A DNA stretch of 64,000 nucleotides, taken from NCBI RefSeq assembly GCF_009737085.1, contig NZ_WOVL01000024.1, forward strand, positions 1-64,000, written 5' to 3'. The notes under the pieces were generated by a model that searched no databases, had not been told where the DNA came from, and saw nothing but the letters and a program-made list of their open reading frames with translations. This DNA is from Paenibacillus sp. NEAU-GSW1. GTDB taxonomy: Bacteria > Bacillota > Bacilli > Paenibacillales > Paenibacillaceae. Within the stretch, counting starts at the first letter, position 1; each line of letters starts with the position of its first letter. This document shows positions 1 through 8,400 of this stretch, one piece after another. The position numbers were made by a program, and so were the translations under genes.

Positions 1-461
1 GTAACAGATGAGCACCATTCACTCCCCCCTTCAACGTATGGTCGAGGCACACTTTAGGATGCTGGTTAGTTAAAGTAAACGGCTCTTTGACCTGCTTTGA
101 TTGGCTAGCAGCTGCCGATTGGCGGCGTCGAACAAATAGCGAAGCTGCTTCGCTGTAACAGATGAGCACCATTCACTCCCCCCTTCAACGTATGGTCGAG
201 GCACACTTTAGGAGGCTGGTTATTAAAGTAAACGGCTCTTTGACCTGCTTCGATTGGCTAGCAGCTGCTGCTTGGCGGCGTCGAACAAATAGCGAAGCTG
301 CTTCGCTGTAACAGATGAGCACCATTCACTCCCCCCTTCAACGTATGGTCGAGGTACACTTTAGGATGCTGGTTAGTTAAAGTAAACGGCTCTTTGACCT
401 GCTTCGATTGGCTAGCAGCTGCTGCTTGGCGGCGTCGAACAAATAGCGAAGCTGCTTCGCT
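1..461. repeat. Three tandem ~154-bp direct repeats
   Basis: The same unit begins with GTAACAGATGAGCACC at 1, 155 and 308, giving copies of about 154, 153 and 154 bp that differ at only a few bases. Each unit ends in the small palindrome AGCGAAGCTGCTTCGCT. The third copy runs directly into the AGCGAA/TTCGCT array that follows. The window starts on a unit boundary, so more copies may lie to the left. Short open frames through the repeat have no ribosome binding site and follow the repeat period, so I do not treat them as genes. Confidence 0.9.
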
Positions 462-651
462 GTATTGCGAAGCCAAGTTCGCTGTTTGAGCTGGTTTGGA
501 GCTGACTTCTGCGATTAACGAACCGAATTACGCTGTTCGTGAACCTCAGTTCGCTAATAGCGCAACTCGGTTCGTTGCTAGTTCGAATCACGAGTTTCGA
601 GCCTCATTAGCGAAATTTCATTCGCTAATTTGCGAGGCTGCTTCGCTAAAT
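441..651. repeat. Palindrome array of AGCGAA / TTCGCT half-sites, island 1
   Basis: Inverted half-sites related to AGCGAA and TTCGCT alternate through this stretch. TTCGCT-like sites start at 456, 478, 529, 550, 571, 596, 621 and 642, so most neighbours are 21-22 bp apart, with some 25-bp steps. The same pattern recurs at 20.95-21.16 kb and 38.99-39.13 kb. The rest of the stretch up to 783 holds only a weak TTACTT-N16-TAATAT promoter-like pair (715-742) ahead of the pseudogene. Confidence 0.75.
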
Positions 652-783
652 CAAGTGAAAGGTATACGAAGAATCGAGATTCTTTTCTTTTCCCAAAGCA
701 TGTACAAAATCTAATTACTTCCATATGAATCTATGGTAATATAGGCGCAACACAATGCAAGGTACCGCTTAGGAGGCAACACA

Positions 784-908
784 ATGAAATTCATATTGCT
801 TTTTGGACGGCAGGCAGTAGGTAAAATGACCGTAGGTCATGCGATAGAAGCACCGATTTAACTCCCGAAGAAGTGGCGCAAATGATTAAGGACAAGTTCG
901 ACCTGTAG
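784..908 (+). pseudogene. Deletion remnant of a small P-loop kinase-like gene
   Basis: An AGGAGG ribosome binding site precedes the ATG at 784. The frame opens MKFILLFGRQAVGKMTVGH, an N-terminal P-loop (GRQAVGKM) typical of small shikimate-kinase-like ATPases, but stops at 859-861. Another frame then reads TDLTPEEVAQMIKDKFDL and stops at 906-908, which looks like the C-terminus of the same kind of protein. Both ends survive and the middle (roughly 150 codons in an intact member, from memory) is gone, leaving the ends out of frame. It has a start signal but cannot make a functional kinase. The family assignment rests on the P-loop and on recalled relatives. Confidence 0.65.
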
Positions 909-932
909 ACAAAATCAAAATAATGGAATGAG

Positions 933-1394
933 TTGAGCATCGTGCATGAGTTGTTCATCCGAGGCAAGAGAGGGAGTTTTTTTCGCGTTACATTTGATGA
1001 GATAATCGGATTTCCAAATGAGACAAGCATTTGGGGAGGCTATGATGTTAATGGAACCGTTGAAATTAAAAGCGGAAATTATTATGTTAAGGGTGAATTA
1101 TGGTTTTCTACTGGCGAGATATACGAGTTCCATCAGCAGTTGATCCGATGCTGGTCTGAATTAAACGGTTCGGCATCATTTCGTCCATCAGCGGACCGCT
1201 GCTTGGAACTCATTGTTGTATTTAATAATCGCGGACAAGTTATCCTAGAGGGTACATACACAGAATTTGCAAGTGAACAAAATGAATTAAAATTTGAGTT
1301 CGAAAGCGATCAGGGTTTTTATGAAGAAACAAACGATATGTTGCTCACTATCACCAAACATTATGGCGGACTTAAAGGCGTACGCAAGGATTAA
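933..1394 (+). CDS. WapI-like immunity protein (tentative)
   Basis: This 153-aa soluble protein has no signal peptide or membrane segment. Its pattern is a beta-rich core with GYDVNGTVEIKSGNYYVKG, then ELWFSTGEIYEFHQQL, then LELIVVFNNRGQVILEG. That layout resembles WapI/DUF6228-type immunity proteins, which neutralise the C-terminal toxin of WapA-like contact-dependent toxins. The assignment is from recalled family pattern only. The first codon is TTG at 933 (GGAATGAG just upstream); an in-frame stop lies at 921-923, so the gene cannot extend far. No toxin gene is nearby, so it would be an orphan immunity gene beside repeats and a gene remnant. Confidence 0.5.
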   Translation: MSIVHELFIRGKRGSFFRVTFDEIIGFPNETSIWGGYDVNGTVEIKSGNYYVKGELWFSTGEIYEFHQQLIRCWSELNGSASFRPSADRCLELIVVFNNRGQVILEGTYTEFASEQNELKFEFESDQGFYEETNDMLLTITKHYGGLKGVRKD

Positions 1395-1411
1395 CTCATA
1401 AACGGCAATAT

Positions 1412-1456
1412 AAAAATGGCGTGCAAATTCTTCATCAATTTGCACGCCATTTTTAT
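1412..1456. terminator. Bidirectional intrinsic terminator
   Basis: A perfect 12-bp stem (GGCGTGCAAATT against AATTTGCACGCC) with a 7-base loop is flanked by an A-run on the left and a T-run on the right. It can end both the rightward immunity gene and the leftward small membrane gene. Confidence 0.9.
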
Positions 1457-1458
1457 TG

Positions 1459-1767
1459 TTACTTCACAAATATAATTACCAGTGAAAACAACAATGAAAA
1501 GCCTAAACCAAATAGAAAAGCTATCCATTCTATTTTCAAGATTTTTTTCCATGCCGCCTTATGTCCCTCAGCCTTCGCTGTCTTTATATAGGTAATTAAT
1601 TGCGGAATGCGAATAAGTAAAGTTATAAAAACAAATCCGCCCAGGCCTTCTGAAGAATCGCTATGTGTAGTGTTTGGAAGCAAACGGCCAACGATTAAAA
1701 AATAAATGCTTATGTAAAATGTTGAATATACCCATTCCCAGCGGCGGTGTTGACTCATAGTCAGCAA
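1459..1767 (-). CDS. Small membrane protein of unknown function
   Basis: This is a 102-aa hydrophobic protein with about three membrane segments: residues ~15-30 (YISIYFLIVGRLL), ~44-60 (GFVFITLLIRIPQLITYI) and ~80-100 (WIAFLFGLGFSLLFSLVII). Basic residues lie between the second and third. The start is taken as TTG at 1767 because AAAGGA sits about 7 bases upstream; the ATG three codons in would be too far from that site. I recognise no family. It lies beyond the gltB terminator on the same strand, so it may be read as a separate unit. Confidence 0.6.
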   Translation of the reverse strand: MLTMSQHRRWEWVYSTFYISIYFLIVGRLLPNTTHSDSSEGLGGFVFITLLIRIPQLITYIKTAKAEGHKAAWKKILKIEWIAFLFGLGFSLLFSLVIIFVK

Positions 1768-1783
1768 TATGCATCCTTTCCAT

Positions 1784-1815
1784 ATAAAAACGAGAGCCAG
1801 ATAACTGACTCTCGT
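1784..1815 (-). terminator. Terminator of gltB
   Basis: On the minus strand ACGAGAGTCAG pairs (one mismatch) with CTGGCTCTCGT across a TTAT loop and is followed by TTTTTATATG. It lies about 35 bases after the gltB stop codon. Confidence 0.8.
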
Positions 1816-1849
1816 TCGTCGTATTAGAACAGCTTTGTCTTGCTCAAAA

Positions 1850-4800
1850 TCAGCCGCCAGTACGAGCGAGCTCTTTCATGCTTTCTTCGAAAGCGGCAAG
1901 CAATGCTTTATCGCCATTGAGGCCGGACTCTTCCGCTTTGCGGATGTGCTCCAGCATTTTCTTGTAATCCTTCGGAATGACTTTGACGAATTTGCCAATC
2001 GAACCTTCCCAATCGTTCAGGACACGGGAAGCAACGGCGCTCTCTGTATATTGCTGATGCTTCTCAAGCATGCCTTTCAACTCAGCGATGTCCGCTTCGT
2101 CTTCCATGCGCTCCAGCAATACCATTTCGATATTGCAGTTGTTGTAGAAGCTTCCGGATTCGTCGTAGATATAGGCGATACCGCCGGACATACCTGCCGC
2201 AAAGTTGCGGCCTGTAGCGCCCAGAACGACAACGCGTCCGCCTGTCATATACTCACAGCCATGGTCGCCTACGCCCTCAACAACAACCTTCACGCCGCTG
2301 TTACGGACAGCGAAACGTTCGCCGGCAATACCGCGGATGTAAGCTTCGCCGCTAGTACCGCCATACAGCGCCGTGTTGCCGATAATAACGTTCTCTTCGG
2401 CTACAAATGTCGCTTTCGGCGATGGAGCAACGATCAGCTTGCCGCCGGAAAGGCCTTTGCCGACATAGTCATTCGAGTCGCCTTCGAGCGAAAGCGTAAT
2501 ACCGTTCGGAACGAATGCGCCAAAGCTTTGGCCGGCAGTGCCGACAAAGTGGAACTGGATCGTATCCTCAGGAAGTCCTTTCGCTCCGTAACGAGTTGTA
2601 ACCTCGCTGCCAAGCACAGTACCGACTACACGGTTTGTGTTCACGATCGGGAACGTGCCGCGAACGCGCTCGCCGCTTTCCAGCGCAGACTGTGCTGCCG
2701 GAACAAGCTGCTGTACGTCGAGCGAAAGCTCCAGGCCATGATTTTGCGATTGCACATTGTGGCGTGCAGCATCCTGCGGCACATCCGGCATATGAAGCAA
2801 TGGCGCAAGATCAATACCTTTTGCCTTGTAATGGTTCAGAAGCTGTTTCGTTTCCAGAACGTCAACGCGTCCAACCATTTCTTCGATCGTACGGAAGCCA
2901 AGCTCAGCCATAATTTCACGAAGCTCTGTTGCAACGAACTTCAAGTAGTTTACAACATGGCTTGGATCGCCCATAAATTTCGCACGAAGCTCAGGGTTTT
3001 GCGTAGCTACGCCGACTGGACAAGTATCCAGCTGACAGACACGCATCATAACGCAACCGAGTACAACGAGCGGTGCTGTGGAGAAGCCGTATTCTTCAGC
3101 GCCGAGCAATACGGCGATTGCAACGTCGCGTCCGTTCATCATTTTGCCGTCTGTTTCAATAACGACGCGGTCGCGCAAGTTATTGATCATAAGCGTTTGA
3201 TGCGTTTCCGCAAGGCCAAGCTCCCATGGCAGACCCGCGTGGCGAATCGAGTTCATTGGCGATGCGCCTGTACCGCCGTCATAACCGCTGACCATGATCA
3301 CATCGGCGCGAGCTTTCGCAACGCCGGCTGCGATCGTGCCTACGCCAACCTCGGAAACGAGCTTAACGTTGATGCGAGCGCGCGGATTGGCGTTTTTCAA
3401 GTCATGGATCAGTTCCGCCAAATCCTCGATCGAATAAATATCGTGATGCGGAGGAGGCGAGATCAAGCCTACGCCAGGCGTAGAGCCGCGAACCTCGGCA
3501 ACCCACGGATAAACTTTACGTCCAGGCAGCTGGCCGCCTTCGCCTGGTTTAGCGCCTTGCGCCATTTTAATTTGAATCTCGTCGGCATTAACCAAGTAGT
3601 TGCTCGTAACGCCGAAACGTCCCGAAGCGACCTGCTTGATCGCGCTGCGGCGGGAATCGCCGTTAGCGTCCGGAATAAAGCGCGCAGGATCTTCGCCGCC
3701 TTCGCCCGTATTCGACTTGCCGCCGATGCGGTTCATTGCGATCGCAAGGCTTTCATGCGCCTCTTTACTGATCGAACCGAACGACATTGCGCCCGTTTTG
3801 AACCGTTTCAGAATCGATTCAATCGACTCTACTTCTTCAACCGGCACGGATTGCAAACCGTCCTTGAATTTCAACAGCGAGCGAAGCATCGTATGCTTCT
3901 TGTCTTCGCCTTGAACGAGAGCGGAGAACTTTTTGTACAGCTTGTAATCGTTCGAACGGGAAGCCATTTGCAGCGTATGGATCGTCTGCGGGCTGAACAA
4001 ATGCTCTTCGCCGTCTTTGCGCCATTGGTACTCGCCGCCGGAATCCAGCTCTTTCTCGCCGCCTTCTTGCTCAGCGTACGCTTTGTTGTGATATTTCAAC
4101 GCTTCCTCGGCAACAACATCGAGACCGATGCCGCCGATCCGGGATGGCGTCCATGTGAAGTATTGATCGATCAGCTCTTCTTTCAAGCCGACAGCTTCAA
4201 AAATTTGTGCGCCGCGGTACGATTGGATCGTCGAAATGCCCATTTTGGACAATACTTTCGTTACGCCTTTCGTCGCTGCTTTAATATAGTTTTTGACCGC
4301 TTTCTCGTGCTTGATGTTGCGGAGCAAGCCTTGGCGGATCATATCGTCAAGCGTCTCGAACGCCAGGTACGGGTTAACCGCATTGACGCCGTAGCCAAGA
4401 AGCAGCGCGTAGTGATGCACTTCGCGCGGATCGCCGGATTCAAGCAGGATCGCGACTTTCGTACGCGTGCCTTGGCGAATCAAATGGTGATGAAGTCCCG
4501 ATACGGCAAGCAGTGCCGGGATCGCCGCATTTTCTTTGTCGACGCCGCGGTCGGAAAGAATCAAGATGTTGTGGCCTTTTTCGATGACGCGGTCAGCCGC
4601 TTCGCACATCAGATCCATTGCGGAACGAAGTCCTTCTTCGCCTTCCGATGCATTGAAGAAGATCGGCAGCGTAATCGACTTGAAGCCAGGACGGCGCACA
4701 TGGCGCAGCTTAGCGAATTGTTCATTCGAGAGAATGAATGTATCCAGCTTGATGTGGCGCGCGCTTTCCGGTTCCGGTTTGAGCAAGTTGCGCTCCGGAC

Positions 4801-6451
4801 CGATCGTCGTCTCAACAGCCGTAATAATTTCCTCGCGAATCGCGTCGATCGGCGGGTTCGTTACTTGCGCAAACAATTGTTTAAAGTAGTTGTACAGACG
4901 CTGCGGACGCTCCGACAAAATCGCAAGCGGCGCATCGTAGCCCATCGACGAGATCGGCTCTTGACCGCTGCTCGCCATCGGCTCCAGCACTTTGCGCAAA
5001 TCTTCGAACGTATAGCCGAATGCTTGCTGGCGCTGCTGCACGGTAGCATGATCCGGTTCCGGCAGCTCAGGCGCATCCGGCAAATCATCCAGACCGACAA
5101 GATGCTCGTTCAGCCACTCGCGGTAAGGATGCTCAGCCGCAACTTGCGCTTTGACTTCCTCATCCGGAATAATGCGGCCTTCTTCGGTATCGACAACGAG
5201 CATTTTGCCCGGTTTCAACCGGTCTTTATAAAGGATCTCTTCCGGCGGAAGCTCAACCGTGCCTGCTTCGGAACCGAGAATGATATGATCGTCTTTTGTC
5301 ACATAGTAACGCGCAGGACGAAGACCGTTGCGGTCGAGGTACGCGCAAATTTTCGTTCCGTCCGTAATTGCCATCGCGGCCGGTCCGTCCCACGGCTCCA
5401 TCAGCGTGCTGTGGTATTCGTAGAACGCTTTTTTCTCGTCATCCATGCTCTCGTCGTTTTGCCATGGCTCCGGCACCATCATCATCGCTACGTGCGGCAG
5501 CGAACGACCCGACAGGAACAAGAATTCAAGCGTGTTGTCCGTCATCGCCGTATCGGAACCGTCAGGGTTGATAACCGGCTTCACTTTTTCAATGTCTTCG
5601 CCGAACAATTCGGTTTCGAACAGTGTTTGACGGGCATGCATCCAGTTCACGTTGCCGCGCAGCGTATTGATTTCGCCGTTGTGGATCAAATAATGGAACG
5701 GATGCGCGCGCTCCCAGCTTGGGAACGTATTCGTACTGAAACGGGAGTGAACGAGTGCCATTGCAGAAACAACCGTCTCGTCATTGAGCTCAACATAGAA
5801 CGATTTAACTTGCTCTGTCGTGAGCATCCCTTTATATACAATCTTTTTGCTCGACAAGCTTGGGAAGTAGAACATTTCTCCGCCTTCTTTGCCGGAGTAG
5901 CGAATCGCTATCTCCGCGCGTTTGCGGATCACGTAAAGCTTGCGCTCAAAAGAAAGAACATCTTTAAGCTCTGCATTTTTACCGATAAATACTTGGCGAA
6001 CAAAAGGCTTAACGGAAAGCGCCGATTGACCGAGCTTGCTATCGTTCGTTTGAACGTCGCGCCAGCCGATTACGGATTGGCCTTCTTCTTTAATGATGCC
6101 TTCAAGCTCGCGTTCGAACGCCGCGCGAATTTGCGCGTTATGGGGCATAAACATCATGCCGACCGCATATTCTCCTTCTTGCGGAAGCTCGATTTCTTGT
6201 TTCTTCAATTCACGCGCAAAAAAGTCATGCGGAATTTGAAGCAAAATGCCCGCTCCGTCTCCCGTGTTTGGCTCGCTGCCTTGACCGCCGCGATGCTCCA
6301 TATTCTCCAGAAGCGTCAGCGCTTGGCGAATGACGGTATGCGATTTTCTACCCTTGATGTTTGCAACAAAACCCATGCCGCATGCGTCTTTCTCAAATCG
6401 CGGATCATAAAGTCCTTGCTTCGGCGGTAATCCAAAAATTTTCTCTTTCAT
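1850..6451 (-). CDS. gltB: Glutamate synthase, large subunit
   Basis: The 1533-aa product transfers the amide of glutamine to 2-oxoglutarate to make two glutamates. Cys24 in KDACGMGF would be the nucleophile of the N-terminal glutamine amidotransferase after removal of a 23-residue propeptide. The central FMN-binding synthase region carries [10 protein letters not shown], and [12 protein letters not shown] supplies the C-x5-C-x4-C ligands of the 3Fe-4S cluster. The GXGXG beta-helix domain follows ([21 protein letters not shown] begins it). Length is normal. B. subtilis calls this subunit GltA. The NADPH-binding small subunit is not next to it on either side, so electrons must come from a gene elsewhere or from another donor. 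A strong terminator follows and a long leader precedes. Confidence 0.97.
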   Translation of the reverse strand: MKEKIFGLPPKQGLYDPRFEKDACGMGFVANIKGRKSHTVIRQALTLLENMEHRGGQGSEPNTGDGAGILLQIPHDFFARELKKQEIELPQEGEYAVGMMFMPHNAQIRAAFERELEGIIKEEGQSVIGWRDVQTNDSKLGQSALSVKPFVRQVFIGKNAELKDVLSFERKLYVIRKRAEIAIRYSGKEGGEMFYFPSLSSKKIVYKGMLTTEQVKSFYVELNDETVVSAMALVHSRFSTNTFPSWERAHPFHYLIHNGEINTLRGNVNWMHARQTLFETELFGEDIEKVKPVINPDGSDTAMTDNTLEFLFLSGRSLPHVAMMMVPEPWQNDESMDDEKKAFYEYHSTLMEPWDGPAAMAITDGTKICAYLDRNGLRPARYYVTKDDHIILGSEAGTVELPPEEILYKDRLKPGKMLVVDTEEGRIIPDEEVKAQVAAEHPYREWLNEHLVGLDDLPDAPELPEPDHATVQQRQQAFGYTFEDLRKVLEPMASSGQEPISSMGYDAPLAILSERPQRLYNYFKQLFAQVTNPPIDAIREEIITAVETTIGPERNLLKPEPESARHIKLDTFILSNEQFAKLRHVRRPGFKSITLPIFFNASEGEEGLRSAMDLMCEAADRVIEKGHNILILSDRGVDKENAAIPALLAVSGLHHHLIRQGTRTKVAILLESGDPREVHHYALLLGYGVNAVNPYLAFETLDDMIRQGLLRNIKHEKAVKNYIKAATKGVTKVLSKMGISTIQSYRGAQIFEAVGLKEELIDQYFTWTPSRIGGIGLDVVAEEALKYHNKAYAEQEGGEKELDSGGEYQWRKDGEEHLFSPQTIHTLQMASRSNDYKLYKKFSALVQGEDKKHTMLRSLLKFKDGLQSVPVEEVESIESILKRFKTGAMSFGSISKEAHESLAIAMNRIGGKSNTGEGGEDPARFIPDANGDSRRSAIKQVASGRFGVTSNYLVNADEIQIKMAQGAKPGEGGQLPGRKVYPWVAEVRGSTPGVGLISPPPHHDIYSIEDLAELIHDLKNANPRARINVKLVSEVGVGTIAAGVAKARADVIMVSGYDGGTGASPMNSIRHAGLPWELGLAETHQTLMINNLRDRVVIETDGKMMNGRDVAIAVLLGAEEYGFSTAPLVVLGCVMMRVCQLDTCPVGVATQNPELRAKFMGDPSHVVNYLKFVATELREIMAELGFRTIEEMVGRVDVLETKQLLNHYKAKGIDLAPLLHMPDVPQDAARHNVQSQNHGLELSLDVQQLVPAAQSALESGERVRGTFPIVNTNRVVGTVLGSEVTTRYGAKGLPEDTIQFHFVGTAGQSFGAFVPNGITLSLEGDSNDYVGKGLSGGKLIVAPSPKATFVAEENVIIGNTALYGGTSGEAYIRGIAGERFAVRNSGVKVVVEGVGDHGCEYMTGGRVVVLGATGRNFAAGMSGGIAYIYDESGSFYNNCNIEMVLLERMEDEADIAELKGMLEKHQQYTESAVASRVLNDWEGSIGKFVKVIPKDYKKMLEHIRKAEESGLNGDKALLAAFEESMKELARTGG

Positions 6452-6922
6452 CCTGTGCTACCTCTCTTACAGAAGATTTTTGGGCAAGCATTGTAAAACC
6501 AAGCCATTTCAACAAGCGAACGGTGCGCTTATAAAGGACCACAGATCCTCATGTAATGGACTTCTTACAGTCATTGCATGTAACGCCGCAAGCGAGGCGC
6601 ATCGGCCAGCCGCAGGCGTTACCAGTTGTCCTTGGCGATATCGCACAAATTTCACAATTCTGCCGCGAATCCAAACTTTCTGACTGGATACAAAGGAAAT
6701 TGTTCGTATCGCGTTGAATTGATGTATTTATGCGGTTGTCGACGAAGGTTGACCTTTTCCCGAGCGGTATCATGCCATTTCGGCTTACGATTTATATTAA
6801 CATCATGCCAAAACGGAAGCAATTTAATATTTTTTATGATCCCGATAAAGATTCGTTTCGCGTGGTATTGTTCGGTTATTGACCTTCTTCTTCAACTATT
6901 TTAACAAAAGGAAGTGTACGCA
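6452..6922. other. Intergenic region between divergent gltB and SGNH gene, with leader hairpin
   Basis: This 470-base gap separates two divergent genes and contains no convincing gene. The notable structure is an 8-bp inverted repeat, GTAACGCC at 6580-6587 against GGCGTTAC at 6615-6622, enclosing GC-rich sequence that can pair further. On the minus strand it lies about 130 bases before the gltB start without a following U-run, so it is not a terminator; it could be a leader fold or a regulator site. I could not match it to a known riboswitch. TTGACC elements on the plus strand (near 6750 and 6880) have no clear -10 partner. Confidence 0.4.
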
Positions 6923-8245
6923 GTGTATAGAAATTACAGGAAAAACAAGACTCGGATCGCTGTTCTTCTGCTTACGGCAACAATTACCGTTACCTCGCTT
7001 TGGACAAGCGGCTCCGGATCCCGTCCTGCTCATGCAGCCGGCGAACAACAAACTGCAAAAACGGAAGAAAACTACCAAATTGTTGCTCTTGGCGATTCGC
7101 TGACCGCTGGTTACGAACTCGGATTTTCCGAACAATCCGTCCCATACGGTTATGTAGAACACGTTTTTGAACAAGCGCTTTTCCATGGAGAGCGCGCATC
7201 CTACGTCAACTACGGAATTATCGGCTTAAAGAGCGCCGGGTTGCACAAGCTCGTACAGGCTGCGGCCGACGGAAATACCGTACATGCAAGCGACGTGCAG
7301 GAGCAGCTGCCCGATCCGCGCGCCGAACGAATTGTCGCCCAAACGAAAGAGATCAAAGCCTCGATTGCAGATGCCGACCTCATTGTAATGACAATGGGCG
7401 GCAATGACCTGTTGTCGATGATGAACGTGCTGGCTAAAGATACTCCGCTCACAGAAGCTACCGAAATACTTAACGAATTGCTTGATAGTTACGAGCAAGA
7501 GCTGAAAGCTGCCCTGCAGACAATCGTCAAGCTTAACCCGAAGGCTCGCATTGCGATTGCCGATCAATATTTGCCCGTCCCGGCGCCAATCAAGGTAGGC
7601 TCGGCCACCATTGAATGGTACCCTGAGGACGACAGACAGTTTCTGCTAGGCGGAAGCGACCAGCTTCGCAATCGTTTAAACGGCATCGTTGCCGAGCTGA
7701 ACAAAAACGGCGGCGACGCGCTTGCCGTTAACATCAGCACCGCTTTTCTCGGCAATGAAACTACGTATACAACGATTGCAAAAGGCGATATCCATCCCAA
7801 CTATCTTGGATATGCCGCTATGGGCCGCGCATACGCGGAAGCGATCTGGGGCGATTACCGCACTGTTCGCCAGCGCGCAGCCGGAATACCAATCTCGGTC
7901 GTCGTAGAAGGCAATGAATTGCCTGCCTCGGCAGCGCCTCCTGTGCTTCGCAGCAACCGCACGTTCGTCGCTATGCGCGACATTACCGATGCGGTCGGCG
8001 CAAAGATCAGCTGGAGCACCGCTAAACAGACAGCAACGGTCGTCTACGGCGGACACCAAGTCGAAATTACAATTGGCTCCGAGTATTACGTTATTGACGG
8101 CCAGAAGAAGAAACTAAGCAGTCCTCCGGCATTTTTGCTCGGGAAGAAGACCAAAACCTATTTACCGCTTGCCGCTTTATCCGAAGCGTTGGGACTTCAG
8201 GTTACTTATCGCCAGCCACTGCAAACTGTCTTTATCAATAAGTAG
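6923..8245 (+). CDS. Exported SGNH/GDSL hydrolase with C-terminal stalk domain
   Basis: A 440-aa exported esterase/lipase-like enzyme. A positive N-terminus and hydrophobic stretch (~11-27) ending near AHAA form a signal peptide. GDSL at 57-60 holds the catalytic Ser, MGGND gives the third SGNH block, and DIHPNYLGY supplies the Asp/His pair. The last ~120 residues (VEGNELPASAAPPVLRSNRT to VFINK) match the copper-amine-oxidase N-like 'stalk' domain common in Paenibacillus surface proteins. Substrate is unknown; such enzymes often deacylate lipids or cell-wall glycans. Start: GTG at 6923 has AAAGGAAG 8 bases upstream, better than the GTG at 6914. It stands alone between a divergent neighbour and a terminator. 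Confidence 0.85.
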   Translation: MYRNYRKNKTRIAVLLLTATITVTSLWTSGSGSRPAHAAGEQQTAKTEENYQIVALGDSLTAGYELGFSEQSVPYGYVEHVFEQALFHGERASYVNYGIIGLKSAGLHKLVQAAADGNTVHASDVQEQLPDPRAERIVAQTKEIKASIADADLIVMTMGGNDLLSMMNVLAKDTPLTEATEILNELLDSYEQELKAALQTIVKLNPKARIAIADQYLPVPAPIKVGSATIEWYPEDDRQFLLGGSDQLRNRLNGIVAELNKNGGDALAVNISTAFLGNETTYTTIAKGDIHPNYLGYAAMGRAYAEAIWGDYRTVRQRAAGIPISVVVEGNELPASAAPPVLRSNRTFVAMRDITDAVGAKISWSTAKQTATVVYGGHQVEITIGSEYYVIDGQKKKLSSPPAFLLGKKTKTYLPLAALSEALGLQVTYRQPLQTVFINK

Positions 8246-8359
8246 TTCCCATTTACCATCGCCATTCGAATGTTTTAACCACCATTATGCAAAAATCGAC
8301 AGCAAGAGTCCATGCACGATTTGGCGGTATATTTGCACCAATTTCATATTAAACAGAAA

Positions 8360-8397
8360 AAACGTCTGGAGTTAACATACACTCCAGACGTTTTTTA
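8360..8397. terminator. Bidirectional intrinsic terminator
   Basis: ACGTCTGGAGT pairs with ACTCCAGACGT, flanked by AAAAAA and TTTTTT. It sits between the convergent SGNH hydrolase and YhgE-type genes and can serve both. Confidence 0.92.
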
Positions 8398-8400
8398 TAC

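Noticed and set aside
1..461. Possible CRISPR array at the left edge
   Set aside because: The units are contiguous 154-bp direct repeats without unique spacers, and no cas genes are present.
258..714. Small frames across the tandem repeats and island 1
   Set aside because: They follow the repeat period, lack ribosome binding sites and translate palindromic half-sites.
1835..6430. A 1531-codon open frame antisense to gltB
   Set aside because: It mirrors the codon bias of gltB on the other strand, has no family features or good start, and the gltB product is fully recognisable.
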